DNA from: Alistipes shahii WAL 8301
Lineage (GTDB): Bacteria > Bacteroidota > Bacteroidia > Bacteroidales > Rikenellaceae
Length of the DNA: 64,000 nucleotides
Reading direction: 5' to 3'
Assembly (NCBI RefSeq): GCF_025145845.1
Contig: NZ_CP102253.1
Location: 3,410,001 to 3,474,000, forward strand
Shown here: one piece after another, positions 26,293-33,203 of the stretch
Position numbering within the stretch: position 1 is the first letter of the stretch
Layout of the letters: each line of letters starts with the position of its first letter
Made by a program: the position numbers and the translations under genes
The notes under the pieces: model-generated
The model's input: only the letters and a program-made list of their open reading frames with translations
The model's database searches: none
What the model was told of the DNA's origin: nothing

Positions 26293-26970
26293 CTACTCCC
26301 CCTTCTTATGGGTGTACTCCTGCAGGACATAGGTCGTGAAGATCGGAAAGAACATCATGCCCAACGACGGAAGCAGCACGCAGAAGACCTTGCCGACGGC
26401 CGTGACGGGGAAAATCTCCGCACCGACGGTCGTGACGTTCATCCACGCCCACCAGAGCGCATTGCCGAAGCCGTGGAGCTTGGGATTGACGAGCACCTCG
26501 TAGTCGTAGAACACCAGCCCGGAGATATAGGTAAAGACGACGACGGTGAAGATATAGGCGAAAAAGAGCCTCCGCATCCTGTTTTCGGAGACCAGCCACC
26601 GCACGATGATCACCATGGCCAGGAAGGCCCGGAGCAGCGGGATAAGCCCGACGAGCACGCCCCAGTCGTGGGTCATGCCGACGCCGCTCCACACCAGGAT
26701 GTTCAGGTAGGGAACGGAAAGCAGCAGGAACGGCAGGTTGCGCCAGAAAAAACGGCCCGGACGTTCGGCAGCGGCCCAGCGGACGAAGAAATCGCACAGG
26801 AAAACGAGGCAGACGACGAACTGGATCGCAAGATAGGTGCGGGACATGTGGACATGGTCGCCGGCGATGATCTCCCACGAGAGGGCCACGAGGAGCACCA
26901 GTCCGGCGATGAGTTTGACAACACCGAGCGCATCACGGATTCCGGCACGCGCCGATTGGGTAAGAGACAT
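26293..26970 (-). CDS. Six-helix-type ion channel with altered selectivity filter
   Basis: 225 aa from the ATG at 26970 (MSLTQSARAGIRD); a start at 27024 would add 18 residues that look non-coding. Several hydrophobic helices precede a pore loop WWAWMNVTTVGAE at about 173-185 and a final helix, the layout of voltage-gated-like K+ channels. The filter reads TVGAE where K+ channels have TVGYG/TVGFG, so selectivity may differ. Basic residues in the fourth-helix region (RAFLAMVIIVRWL) are sparse, so voltage sensing is doubtful. It is a single gene, convergent with the regulator. Confidence 0.8.
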   Translation of the reverse strand: MSLTQSARAGIRDALGVVKLIAGLVLLVALSWEIIAGDHVHMSRTYLAIQFVVCLVFLCDFFVRWAAAERPGRFFWRNLPFLLLSVPYLNILVWSGVGMTHDWGVLVGLIPLLRAFLAMVIIVRWLVSENRMRRLFFAYIFTVVVFTYISGLVFYDYEVLVNPKLHGFGNALWWAWMNVTTVGAEIFPVTAVGKVFCVLLPSLGMMFFPIFTTYVLQEYTHKKGE

Positions 26971-27054
26971 AGATTGCGGTTTTTCCGTAGCGCGCTCAAA
27001 ATCAATGCCACAACCCGGAATCATAAATTTTACGGCGTTTTTTTGCCGAAAGAT

Positions 27055-27085
27055 TTTGCACGATTGAAAATTTCTATTACCTTTG
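27055..27085 (+). promoter_or_regulatory. Promoter of tRNA-Met
   Basis: TTTG at 27055-27058, 19 bases, then TACCTTTG at 27078-27085: an exact match to the Bacteroidota sigma-ABfr consensus, 17 bases before the tRNA. Confidence 0.8.
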
Positions 27086-27102
27086 CACTCGCTTTCAGCA
27101 AT

Positions 27103-27176
27103 GGCGGGTTAGCTCAGCTGGTTAGAGCGCATGATTCATAATCATGAGGTCCCGAGTTCAAGTCTCGGACCCGCTA
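27103..27176 (+). tRNA. tRNA-Met (anticodon CAT)
   Basis: A 74-base cloverleaf. The 7-bp acceptor stem (GGCGGGT with ACCCGCT) has one G-U pair at the end, then discriminator A; CCA is not encoded. The anticodon loop is TTCATAA on stem CATGA/TCATG. The anticodon stem lacks the three G-C pairs of initiator tRNA, so it is an elongator, or possibly the tRNA-Ile whose CAT is modified to lysidine; the sequence favours Met. Confidence 0.9.
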
Positions 27177-27183
27177 CGGAAGG

Positions 27184-27213
27184 AAACGGAGGTCTAAACG
27201 ATCTCCGTTTTTT
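27184..27213 (+). terminator. Terminator after tRNA-Met
   Basis: Stem AAACGGAG (27184-27191) with CTCCGTTT (27203-27210), an 11-base loop and a run of six T. Confidence 0.7.
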
Positions 27214-27277
27214 CGTTATCCGGAAAAACCCGGGCGAATTACCGGGAAAAGGCATATTCACAGAAACAGCGGCTATC

Positions 27278-27886
27278 ATGGAAAAGAAAACGATACTGGC
27301 GGCCTGCGCGGCCGCAACGCTGGCGTTCGCCGGATGCTCCGGAGGGTTCAGCGCCGCAGAGGAGGAGACCATTCACGCCGGAAAGGGAGAAATCATGCGC
27401 ATACTGACCGTCGGAAACCCGGCCGACTCGCTCGTCCTGCGTCAAAAGGCCGCTCCGGTGACCGGGCGGATGCTGCGGACAGACGACTACGCCGTCCTGC
27501 GCCGCAGGATGCTCGCGACGGTGCAGGACCCGCAGAACACGGGCGTAGGCATCGCCGCCCCGCAGGTGGGGATTCTCCGGCGGATGATCGCCGTGCAGCG
27601 TTTCGACAAGCCCGGAGAGCCGTTCGAATTCTACCTGAACCCGGAGATCGTCGAATCGTCGGCCGAAACCGCCCCGGGACGGGAAGGATGTCTCTCGATT
27701 CCGGGATTAGCGGGCACGGTGGTGCGGGCGCAGCGGATCGTATTGCGCTACCCCGACGAGCGGTTCGCCGAAAAAACGGAGACGATCGACGGATTCACGG
27801 CCGTAATCTTCCAGCACGAAACAGACCATCTCGACGGAATTCTCTACACCGACCGGACGGACGAAGCCCCCACGCCGGAAGAGTAG
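27278..27886 (+). CDS. def: Peptide deformylase with a lipoprotein signal peptide
   Basis: 202 aa from the ATG at 27278. All three deformylase motifs are intact: GVGIAAPQ (89-96), EGCLS (136-140) and HETDH (180-184), giving metal ligands Cys138, His180 and His184 and catalytic Glu181. Deformylases remove the formyl group from nascent peptides in the cytoplasm, yet this one begins with a signal ending LAFAGC (Cys20), a good lipobox. An in-frame ATG at 27395 would give a conventional cytosolic form starting MRILTVGNP. The frame can be extended upstream only into the tRNA, so earlier starts are excluded. It is a single gene after tRNA-Met. Confidence 0.9.
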   Translation: MEKKTILAACAAATLAFAGCSGGFSAAEEETIHAGKGEIMRILTVGNPADSLVLRQKAAPVTGRMLRTDDYAVLRRRMLATVQDPQNTGVGIAAPQVGILRRMIAVQRFDKPGEPFEFYLNPEIVESSAETAPGREGCLSIPGLAGTVVRAQRIVLRYPDERFAEKTETIDGFTAVIFQHETDHLDGILYTDRTDEAPTPEE

Positions 27887-27900
27887 CCTCGCCGCACCGG

Positions 27901-29637
27901 TCAGACCAGTTCGCAGAGGTGTTTCAGATTGCTCGTGGCCGTGGCGACGACCTCGCCGGCGCGGCCTGAAAGAATCAGCCGGGTCATCGCCAGCGCAAAG
28001 CCCTTCATCTGCCCGAATTCGACCTTCGGGGGCATCGCCAGCGCATTGGGGTCGGTCCGGACATTCACCAGGACGGGACCCGGAGTGTCGAAGGCCTCGG
28101 CCAGCACCTCCGCCACGCTGTCGGGCGAATCAGCCGTGAATCCCCGGATGCCCATGGCCCGGGCAATGGACTCGAAATCGGGATTGCACATGTCGGTCTG
28201 CCAGTCGGGAAGCCCCGAGACCTCCATTTCCAGCTTCACCATCCCCAGCGAACGGTTGTCGAAGACAACGATCTTCACCGGGAGCTTATACTCCACGATC
28301 GTCGCCAGGTCGCCCAGCAGCATCGAGAGTCCCCCGTCGCCGCACAGCGCCACGACCTCCTGCCCGGGCCGCGCGAAGGCCGCGCCGATCGCCATGGGAA
28401 GGGCATTGGCCATCGAGCCGTGGTTGAACGAACCGAGCATCCGGCGGCGGCCCGTGGCGCGCAGGTAACGCGCACCCCACACACAGCACATGCCCGTATC
28501 GACGGTGAAGATCGCGCTGTCGGAAGCCAGCGTGTCGATCAGCGTCGCCACGTATTCGGGAGCGATATTGCCCGCACTTCCCCGCTTCGAGGCCACAGCG
28601 GCCATGTCGTCGCACAAGGCGCCGTAGATTTTCAGCTGGCGGTCGAGGAACACCCTATCGGAGCGTTCGCGCAGCATCGGGAACAGGGCCTGCAAGGTCT
28701 CCTTCACATCTCCGGCAAGCCCCAGTTCGACCCGGGCGCGGCGGCCGATGCGCTCGGGACGGATGTCCACCTGCGCGATACGGCACTCCGAGGGCAGAAA
28801 ACAGTCGTAGGGGAAATCCGTGCCCAGCAACAGCAGCAGGTCCGATTCGTGCATGGCTCCGTAGGCCGAAGGAAGGCCCAGCAGACCCGTCATGCCGATC
28901 TCATACGGATTGTCGTACTGCACCTCCATCTTCGCCTTGAAAGTATATGCCACGGGAGCCTTGAGCATCGCGGCGAGCCGTACGACCTCGTCGTGGGCCT
29001 CGCGGGCGCCGATGCCGCAGAAAACCGTGATGCGTTCGGCCGAACCGATCATTTCGGCCAGCTGCCGCAGTTCGCCGTCGAGCGGACGGTAGATGCCGTG
29101 CGACGGCAGAGGTCCCGAGGCCCCGGGACTTTCGGCGCAGGGACTGGCCGCCACATCGCCCGGAAGTCCCACTACGGCAACCTCACGCCGGTGAATCGCA
29201 TGCTGCAAAGCCGCCGGAAGCATCCGCGCGAACTGCGCGGGAGTAACGGCCATCTGGTTGTAACCGCTGCAATCGTCGAAAAGGCGGATCGGATCGGTCT
29301 CCTGGAAATAACCCGTGCCGAACTGGTCGGAGGGACAGGTCGAGGCGATGGCCAGCACCGGGCAATTGCTCCGGTGGGCGTCGTAGAGTCCGTTGATCAG
29401 GTGGACATGTCCCGGGCCGCTGCTGCCCGCGCAGCAGGCGATGCCGTTGAGTTCGGATTCGGCCGCTGCTGCGAAGGCCCCGCTCTCCTCGTGGCGCACG
29501 TGAACCCACCGGACGGTTCCGGCGCGACGTACGGCGTCGTTGACTTCGTTCAGGCTGTCGCCCGTCACGGCGTAGATGTGGCGGATACCCGCCCGGCAAA
29601 TGGTTTCGACCAGCTGGTCGGCTACTTTCTTTCCCAT
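27901..29637 (-). CDS. poxB: Pyruvate dehydrogenase (quinone)/pyruvate oxidase, PoxB-like
   Basis: 578 aa from the ATG at 29637 (MGKKVADQLVETI), close to the 572 aa of E. coli PoxB; upstream methionines at 29664 and 29727 are possible but add low-quality sequence. ThDP enzyme architecture: N-terminal PYR domain with the catalytic Glu in RHEESGAFAA, a central FAD-binding domain, and a C-terminal PP domain with CGDGGLSM and the NRSLG metal-binding segment. LLGSFNHGSMANALP and the GFALAM C-terminus are strongly PoxB-like. The family decarboxylates pyruvate to acetate and CO2 and passes electrons to quinone at the membrane. A terminator for the upstream gene precedes it. Confidence 0.9.
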   Translation of the reverse strand: MGKKVADQLVETICRAGIRHIYAVTGDSLNEVNDAVRRAGTVRWVHVRHEESGAFAAAAESELNGIACCAGSSGPGHVHLINGLYDAHRSNCPVLAIASTCPSDQFGTGYFQETDPIRLFDDCSGYNQMAVTPAQFARMLPAALQHAIHRREVAVVGLPGDVAASPCAESPGASGPLPSHGIYRPLDGELRQLAEMIGSAERITVFCGIGAREAHDEVVRLAAMLKAPVAYTFKAKMEVQYDNPYEIGMTGLLGLPSAYGAMHESDLLLLLGTDFPYDCFLPSECRIAQVDIRPERIGRRARVELGLAGDVKETLQALFPMLRERSDRVFLDRQLKIYGALCDDMAAVASKRGSAGNIAPEYVATLIDTLASDSAIFTVDTGMCCVWGARYLRATGRRRMLGSFNHGSMANALPMAIGAAFARPGQEVVALCGDGGLSMLLGDLATIVEYKLPVKIVVFDNRSLGMVKLEMEVSGLPDWQTDMCNPDFESIARAMGIRGFTADSPDSVAEVLAEAFDTPGPVLVNVRTDPNALAMPPKVEFGQMKGFALAMTRLILSGRAGEVVATATSNLKHLCELV

Positions 29638-29702
29638 AATATCGGCATTTTCAACTGTTTGCATCGTCGCGGAAGCATCCAAGATCAATACCAAAGCCAC
29701 CG

Positions 29703-29746
29703 AAAAAAAGTTCCGTCCGCAACGCATTCGGGCGCTGCGGACGGAA
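29703..29746 (-). terminator. Terminator of the biotin-dependent decarboxylase gene
   Basis: An 11-bp stem (29711-29721 with 29736-29746) followed on the minus strand by CTTTTTTTC. It lies 25 bases after the stop at 29772. Confidence 0.8.
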
Positions 29747-29771
29747 TGGCGTCCGGAAAGAATGGATCGTG

Positions 29772-31628
29772 TTATTCGATCTCCATCAGAACGGCGTCGG
29801 TAGCCACGGTCTGCCCCTGACGGACCAGAATCTGCTTGACCGTACCGGCGAAATCGCTCGTGATGGCGTTCTCCATCTTCATCGCTTCGAGAACGGCGAC
29901 CTCCTGTCCGGCCTTCACCGCGTCGCCGACCTTCACTTTGAGTTCGATGATGCGGCCCGGCAGCGGAGCCGTCACGACGTTGCCCGTGATCACGGCCTGC
30001 GTCTCTCCGGCGGGCGTCTCCCCGGCCTTGGCGGCAGGTTCGGCCGGCTTCGAAGCCTCGTAGGCCTTCACCTTCATATTGGTCAGGAACGTCTTGGCGA
30101 CCAGCGGGAACAACTCCAGCAGCAGCACCTCCTTTTCATCGGCGGCGAGCTTCACGCCTCCGGCTTCGGGAAGCTCGGGATTGGGCTGCATCTGGTATTT
30201 CGAGGTGTCGTAGGGAGTCTCCTCGCGCACGCCGCAGATCTTGAACCGGAACTCGGGGTCGATCTTCACCGGCGTCTTGCCGTACTCGCCCTTCACGAGG
30301 CCCACGAACTGCGACGACTTGTTGGTGTACATCGGACGTCCGGCCTTCTCGTCGAGGGCGCAGTTGACGGCCTGCGCACCCACGATCTGCGAGGTGGGGG
30401 TCACCAGCGGCGGCAGACCCGCGGCCAGGCGCACCGAAGGGATCAGCTCCATGGCGCGGGGCAGGATCTCCTCGGCCTTGAGCTGCTTGAGCTGGGCCAC
30501 CATGTTCGAATACATGCCGCCGGGAATCTCGGCCTTCTGCACCAGTTCGTTCGGAGCCGGGAAGCCGAAATAGGCCTCGATCTTGCGGCAGGCGTCGATC
30601 GTGGCGTTCTCGTCGTCGTGCTGCGCCGCGGCGATCGCCCGGTCGAACAGGGCGTCGATCTCGGCGGGAAGCGTGTCGGTCACCGGGTTGAACGCCTTCG
30701 GCTCGGGTTTCTCGACGCCGAAGACCGACTGGTTCAGCTCCTTGCGGATGTCCCGCAGCTGGGTGTTGATCTTGGCCACGGCCTCCATGTTCACGCCCGT
30801 TTCGATGCCCAGCTTCTTGCAGAAAACATGGATCAGCTCGATGGCCGGGGCGCCCGTGCCTTCGGCGAAGTACCAGCAGTTGGTGTCCACGACGTCGACC
30901 CCGGCGATGATGGCCGAAAGCACCGAAGCCAGTCCGTAGCCCGGCGTGCAGTGGGTATGGAAATCGACGGGAACCGAAAGGTTCTTCTTCAGCAGGCGCA
31001 CCAGCGTGGCGACGCGGCGCGGCGGAATCAGACCCGACATGTCCTTGATGGTGATCATGTCGGCGCCCAGTGCGGCCATCTGGCGGGCCTTGTCGAGGAA
31101 ATAGGCGTCGGTGAAGACCGGTTTGGGGGCCGATTTGCCCGTCAGCCTGGCCCAGAAACCCGGTTCGGGGTATTTCGGGTCCACGGTGTAGCAAACCGCA
31201 CAGTCGGCGATGCCGCCGTACTGCTTGACGTATTTGACGGTCGATTTCACGTTGTCGACGTCGTTCAGGGCGTCGAAGATCCGCATGATGCCCAAACCGC
31301 TCCGGATCGAGTTGCGGCAGAAGCCGTCGATGATTTCGTCCGTATAGGGCGAGTAGCCGAACAGGTTGCGGCCGCGCGAAAGGGCCGTGAGTTTCGAGAC
31401 ATCGCCCACTGCCTTGTGGATGGTTTCGAGGCGCGTCCACGGATTCTCGTCGAGATAACGCATCACCGAGTCGGGGACGGCGCCGCCCCACACCTCCATC
31501 GCATAGAAATTGGCATCTTTGTAGAACGGCAGGCAGCGGTCGATCTGCTCCTGGTTCATACGCGTTGCGAAGGACGACTGCTGGCCGTCACGCAACGTAA
31601 GGTCTCTGATTTTGAGATTTCTCGCCAT
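29772..31628 (-). CDS. Oxaloacetate decarboxylase alpha/pyruvate carboxylase subunit B-type biotin protein
   Basis: 618 aa. The HMGL-like carboxyltransferase TIM barrel comes first (LRDGQQS at about 13-19, IKDMSGL, DFHTHCTPG), then the PYC_OADA conserved region. A Pro/Ala-rich linker leads to a biotinyl domain with LEAMKMEN, in which Lys584, 34 residues from the end, is the biotin site. The barrel transfers CO2 between oxaloacetate (or pyruvate) and carboxybiotin. The membrane beta and gamma subunits of a Na+ pump are not adjacent here, so whether it pumps Na+ or works as a carboxylase is open. It has its own promoter and a palindrome at the start site. Confidence 0.9.
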   Translation of the reverse strand: MARNLKIRDLTLRDGQQSSFATRMNQEQIDRCLPFYKDANFYAMEVWGGAVPDSVMRYLDENPWTRLETIHKAVGDVSKLTALSRGRNLFGYSPYTDEIIDGFCRNSIRSGLGIMRIFDALNDVDNVKSTVKYVKQYGGIADCAVCYTVDPKYPEPGFWARLTGKSAPKPVFTDAYFLDKARQMAALGADMITIKDMSGLIPPRRVATLVRLLKKNLSVPVDFHTHCTPGYGLASVLSAIIAGVDVVDTNCWYFAEGTGAPAIELIHVFCKKLGIETGVNMEAVAKINTQLRDIRKELNQSVFGVEKPEPKAFNPVTDTLPAEIDALFDRAIAAAQHDDENATIDACRKIEAYFGFPAPNELVQKAEIPGGMYSNMVAQLKQLKAEEILPRAMELIPSVRLAAGLPPLVTPTSQIVGAQAVNCALDEKAGRPMYTNKSSQFVGLVKGEYGKTPVKIDPEFRFKICGVREETPYDTSKYQMQPNPELPEAGGVKLAADEKEVLLLELFPLVAKTFLTNMKVKAYEASKPAEPAAKAGETPAGETQAVITGNVVTAPLPGRIIELKVKVGDAVKAGQEVAVLEAMKMENAITSDFAGTVKQILVRQGQTVATDAVLMEIE

Positions 31629-31666
31629 TTTATAATATCATTTAAGGGTTCTTTGGCACGAATCCA

Positions 31667-31684
31667 TTGTTATTCGAATAACAA
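31667..31684. promoter_or_regulatory. 18-bp palindrome over the transcription start (operator candidate)
   Basis: TTGTTATTCGAATAACAA is a perfect palindrome that overlaps the -7 box and the predicted start site of the decarboxylase gene, the position expected for a repressor site. Confidence 0.5.
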
Positions 31685-31711
31685 AGGTAATAAACCCTCA
31701 CGAATATGCAA
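31682..31711 (-). promoter_or_regulatory. Promoter of the biotin-dependent decarboxylase gene
   Basis: On the minus strand, TTG (31709-31711), 19 bases, then TACCTTTG (31682-31689). The transcription start should fall about 31675, inside the palindrome at 31667-31684. Confidence 0.75.
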
Positions 31712-31785
31712 CTTTTTTCCGGGGAATTTTCAGGAAAAACGCCCCGGCCGCTTTCTTTCCGTAAAAAAGACGGGAAACAGAACGA

Positions 31786-32838
31786 TCATCCGCCCGATCT
31801 GCCGCCGGGCTGGAACAGTTCCCGGTCGGGAAGCCCGTCGAGGTATCTGCGTTTGAAGACATTGACGCAGAAGACAAACATCGCCAGCATCAGCGGCCCG
31901 AAGATGACGCCCATAAAGCCGAAGAGCGACAGACCGATGAAGACCCCGAAAATGGTGATGAGCGGGTGTACGTCGGCCATCTTCTTCTGCATGACCATCC
32001 GCACGAGGTTGTCCACCTGCGTGACGACCAGCGTGCCGTACATCACCAGCCCGACGCCCTGCCCCCAGTTGCCGTCGAGGCTCATGTAGGCCGCCAGCGG
32101 AAGCCACACGAGGGCCGTGCCGACGATGGGCAGAATCGTGGCGAAGCAGGTCAGCACGCCCCAGAAAAGCGGCTCGGGAACGCCGAAGGCCAGGTAACCG
32201 ACATAGGCCACCACGCCCTGCGAGACGGCCAGCAGCGGAATGACGATGGCGTTCGAGCGCACGATCATGTGGATTTCGCGCATCACGCTGCGCGCCGCGC
32301 GGCGGTCGAACGGCAGGATTTCGCGGCAGTAAGTCTCCATGCGCAGGCCCCCGATCAGCATGAAATAGAGCACGAAGAGCAGCACGACGAGGTTGACGGC
32401 GAAATTCACGATGCCGCCCACGAGCCACTGCCCCGCCCTGGGAAGGTAGCCCAGCACCGATTGCAGGTTGCTCTCGGACCAGAGGTCGTAGCCGGTTTTC
32501 TGCTGGATGAGTCCGGCGACGTGCCGGACGGGCGTGATGACCGACTGCGGATCAAGGGCCACGCCCTGGATTTTGTCGACGACCATCCAGACGATCAGGC
32601 TGATCGGAACGAGGAAGAAGAAGATCGCCTCGCCGAGCAGCAGCGACGCCGCAAGGCTCCGCCGCCACCGCCGCCGTTCGCTCAAGAACCACATCTGACG
32701 CCGCAGCAGCACGTAGATCGTCACGGCCCCCAGCAAGCCGCCCAGAAACGGCGTCAGCTCGGCGAAGATCGTGAGACCCAGCCCCGCGATAAGCACGAAA
32801 AGCGAATAACGCCAGTATTTTTCACGCACCGAAAGCAT
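31786..32838 (-). CDS. AI-2E family (PerM/YdiK-type) membrane permease
   Basis: 350 aa with about eight hydrophobic helices. Paired helices occur at the N-terminus and again at about 60-85, and the family pattern LPIVGTALVWLPLAAY appears in the C-terminal half. The family includes the TqsA autoinducer-2 exporter and Na+/H+ antiporters, and most members have no assigned substrate. The gene stands alone on the minus strand between the decarboxylase and the divergent Oar-like receptor. No gene for autoinducer synthesis is nearby, so the family name should not be read as function. Confidence 0.85.
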   Translation of the reverse strand: MLSVREKYWRYSLFVLIAGLGLTIFAELTPFLGGLLGAVTIYVLLRRQMWFLSERRRWRRSLAASLLLGEAIFFFLVPISLIVWMVVDKIQGVALDPQSVITPVRHVAGLIQQKTGYDLWSESNLQSVLGYLPRAGQWLVGGIVNFAVNLVVLLFVLYFMLIGGLRMETYCREILPFDRRAARSVMREIHMIVRSNAIVIPLLAVSQGVVAYVGYLAFGVPEPLFWGVLTCFATILPIVGTALVWLPLAAYMSLDGNWGQGVGLVMYGTLVVTQVDNLVRMVMQKKMADVHPLITIFGVFIGLSLFGFMGVIFGPLMLAMFVFCVNVFKRRYLDGLPDRELFQPGGRSGG

Positions 32839-32930
32839 ACCCCGGCCCCGCGCAAGGAACGTGCCGCAGGCTTCCGGACCGGGAGGCCGGAATGTTGAAA
32901 TATCGTCGACTGAAAATTTGCGCTATTCTA

Positions 32931-32961
32931 TTGCGGCTCACAAATATTTGATATATATTTG
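32931..32961 (+). promoter_or_regulatory. Promoter upstream of the Oar-like receptor gene
   Basis: TTG at 32931-32933, 20 bases, TATATTTG at 32954-32961. If used for the receptor gene it gives a leader of about 235 bases. Confidence 0.55.
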
Positions 32962-32965
32962 CGTC

Positions 32966-33058
32966 ATGGAAAGAATGGCCGAAATCGTCTGCACAGACAC
33001 CCCGGAAATGAGTTCCCACGATTGGCGAAAAGCTCTTTCAGGACACACATACGACTGA
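32966..33058 (+). CDS. Possible 30-codon leader peptide
   Basis: A 30-codon frame (MERMAEIVCTDTPEMSSHDW onward) starts a few bases after the predicted -7 box and its stop is immediately followed by a 15-bp hairpin. There is no run of one amino acid as in classical attenuators and no family is recognised. It may be a small protein, a leader peptide or chance. Confidence 0.2.
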   Translation: MERMAEIVCTDTPEMSSHDWRKALSGHTYD

Positions 33059-33109
33059 CGAGGGATGTTCCTGCAACAGGAATGTCTCTCGCCGTTTTCT
33101 CAAAACGGC
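33059..33109 (+). promoter_or_regulatory. Two tandem hairpins in the leader of the Oar-like receptor gene
   Basis: Hairpin 1: 33059-33073 pairs with 33077-33091, 15 bp including three G-U pairs, loop CAA. Hairpin 2: 33091-33098 with 33102-33109, 8 bp, loop CTC. The remaining 33110-33203 is A-rich and shows nothing further. Confidence 0.5.
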
Positions 33110-33203
33110 CGAATCCGGAAACCGAAACGCCGCGAAAAAGGAAACAAACGATCCATCTACAACGAAACCCAAAAAAATCCCTTATTCACAAAAACCAACG
33201 TTT

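Noticed and set aside
29772..31628. Complete oxaloacetate decarboxylase Na+ pump
   Set aside because: Only the alpha-type subunit is present; no beta or gamma membrane subunit genes are adjacent.
31786..32838. Quorum-sensing function for the AI-2E family protein
   Set aside because: The family name comes from one E. coli member; no luxS or other signalling gene is nearby.
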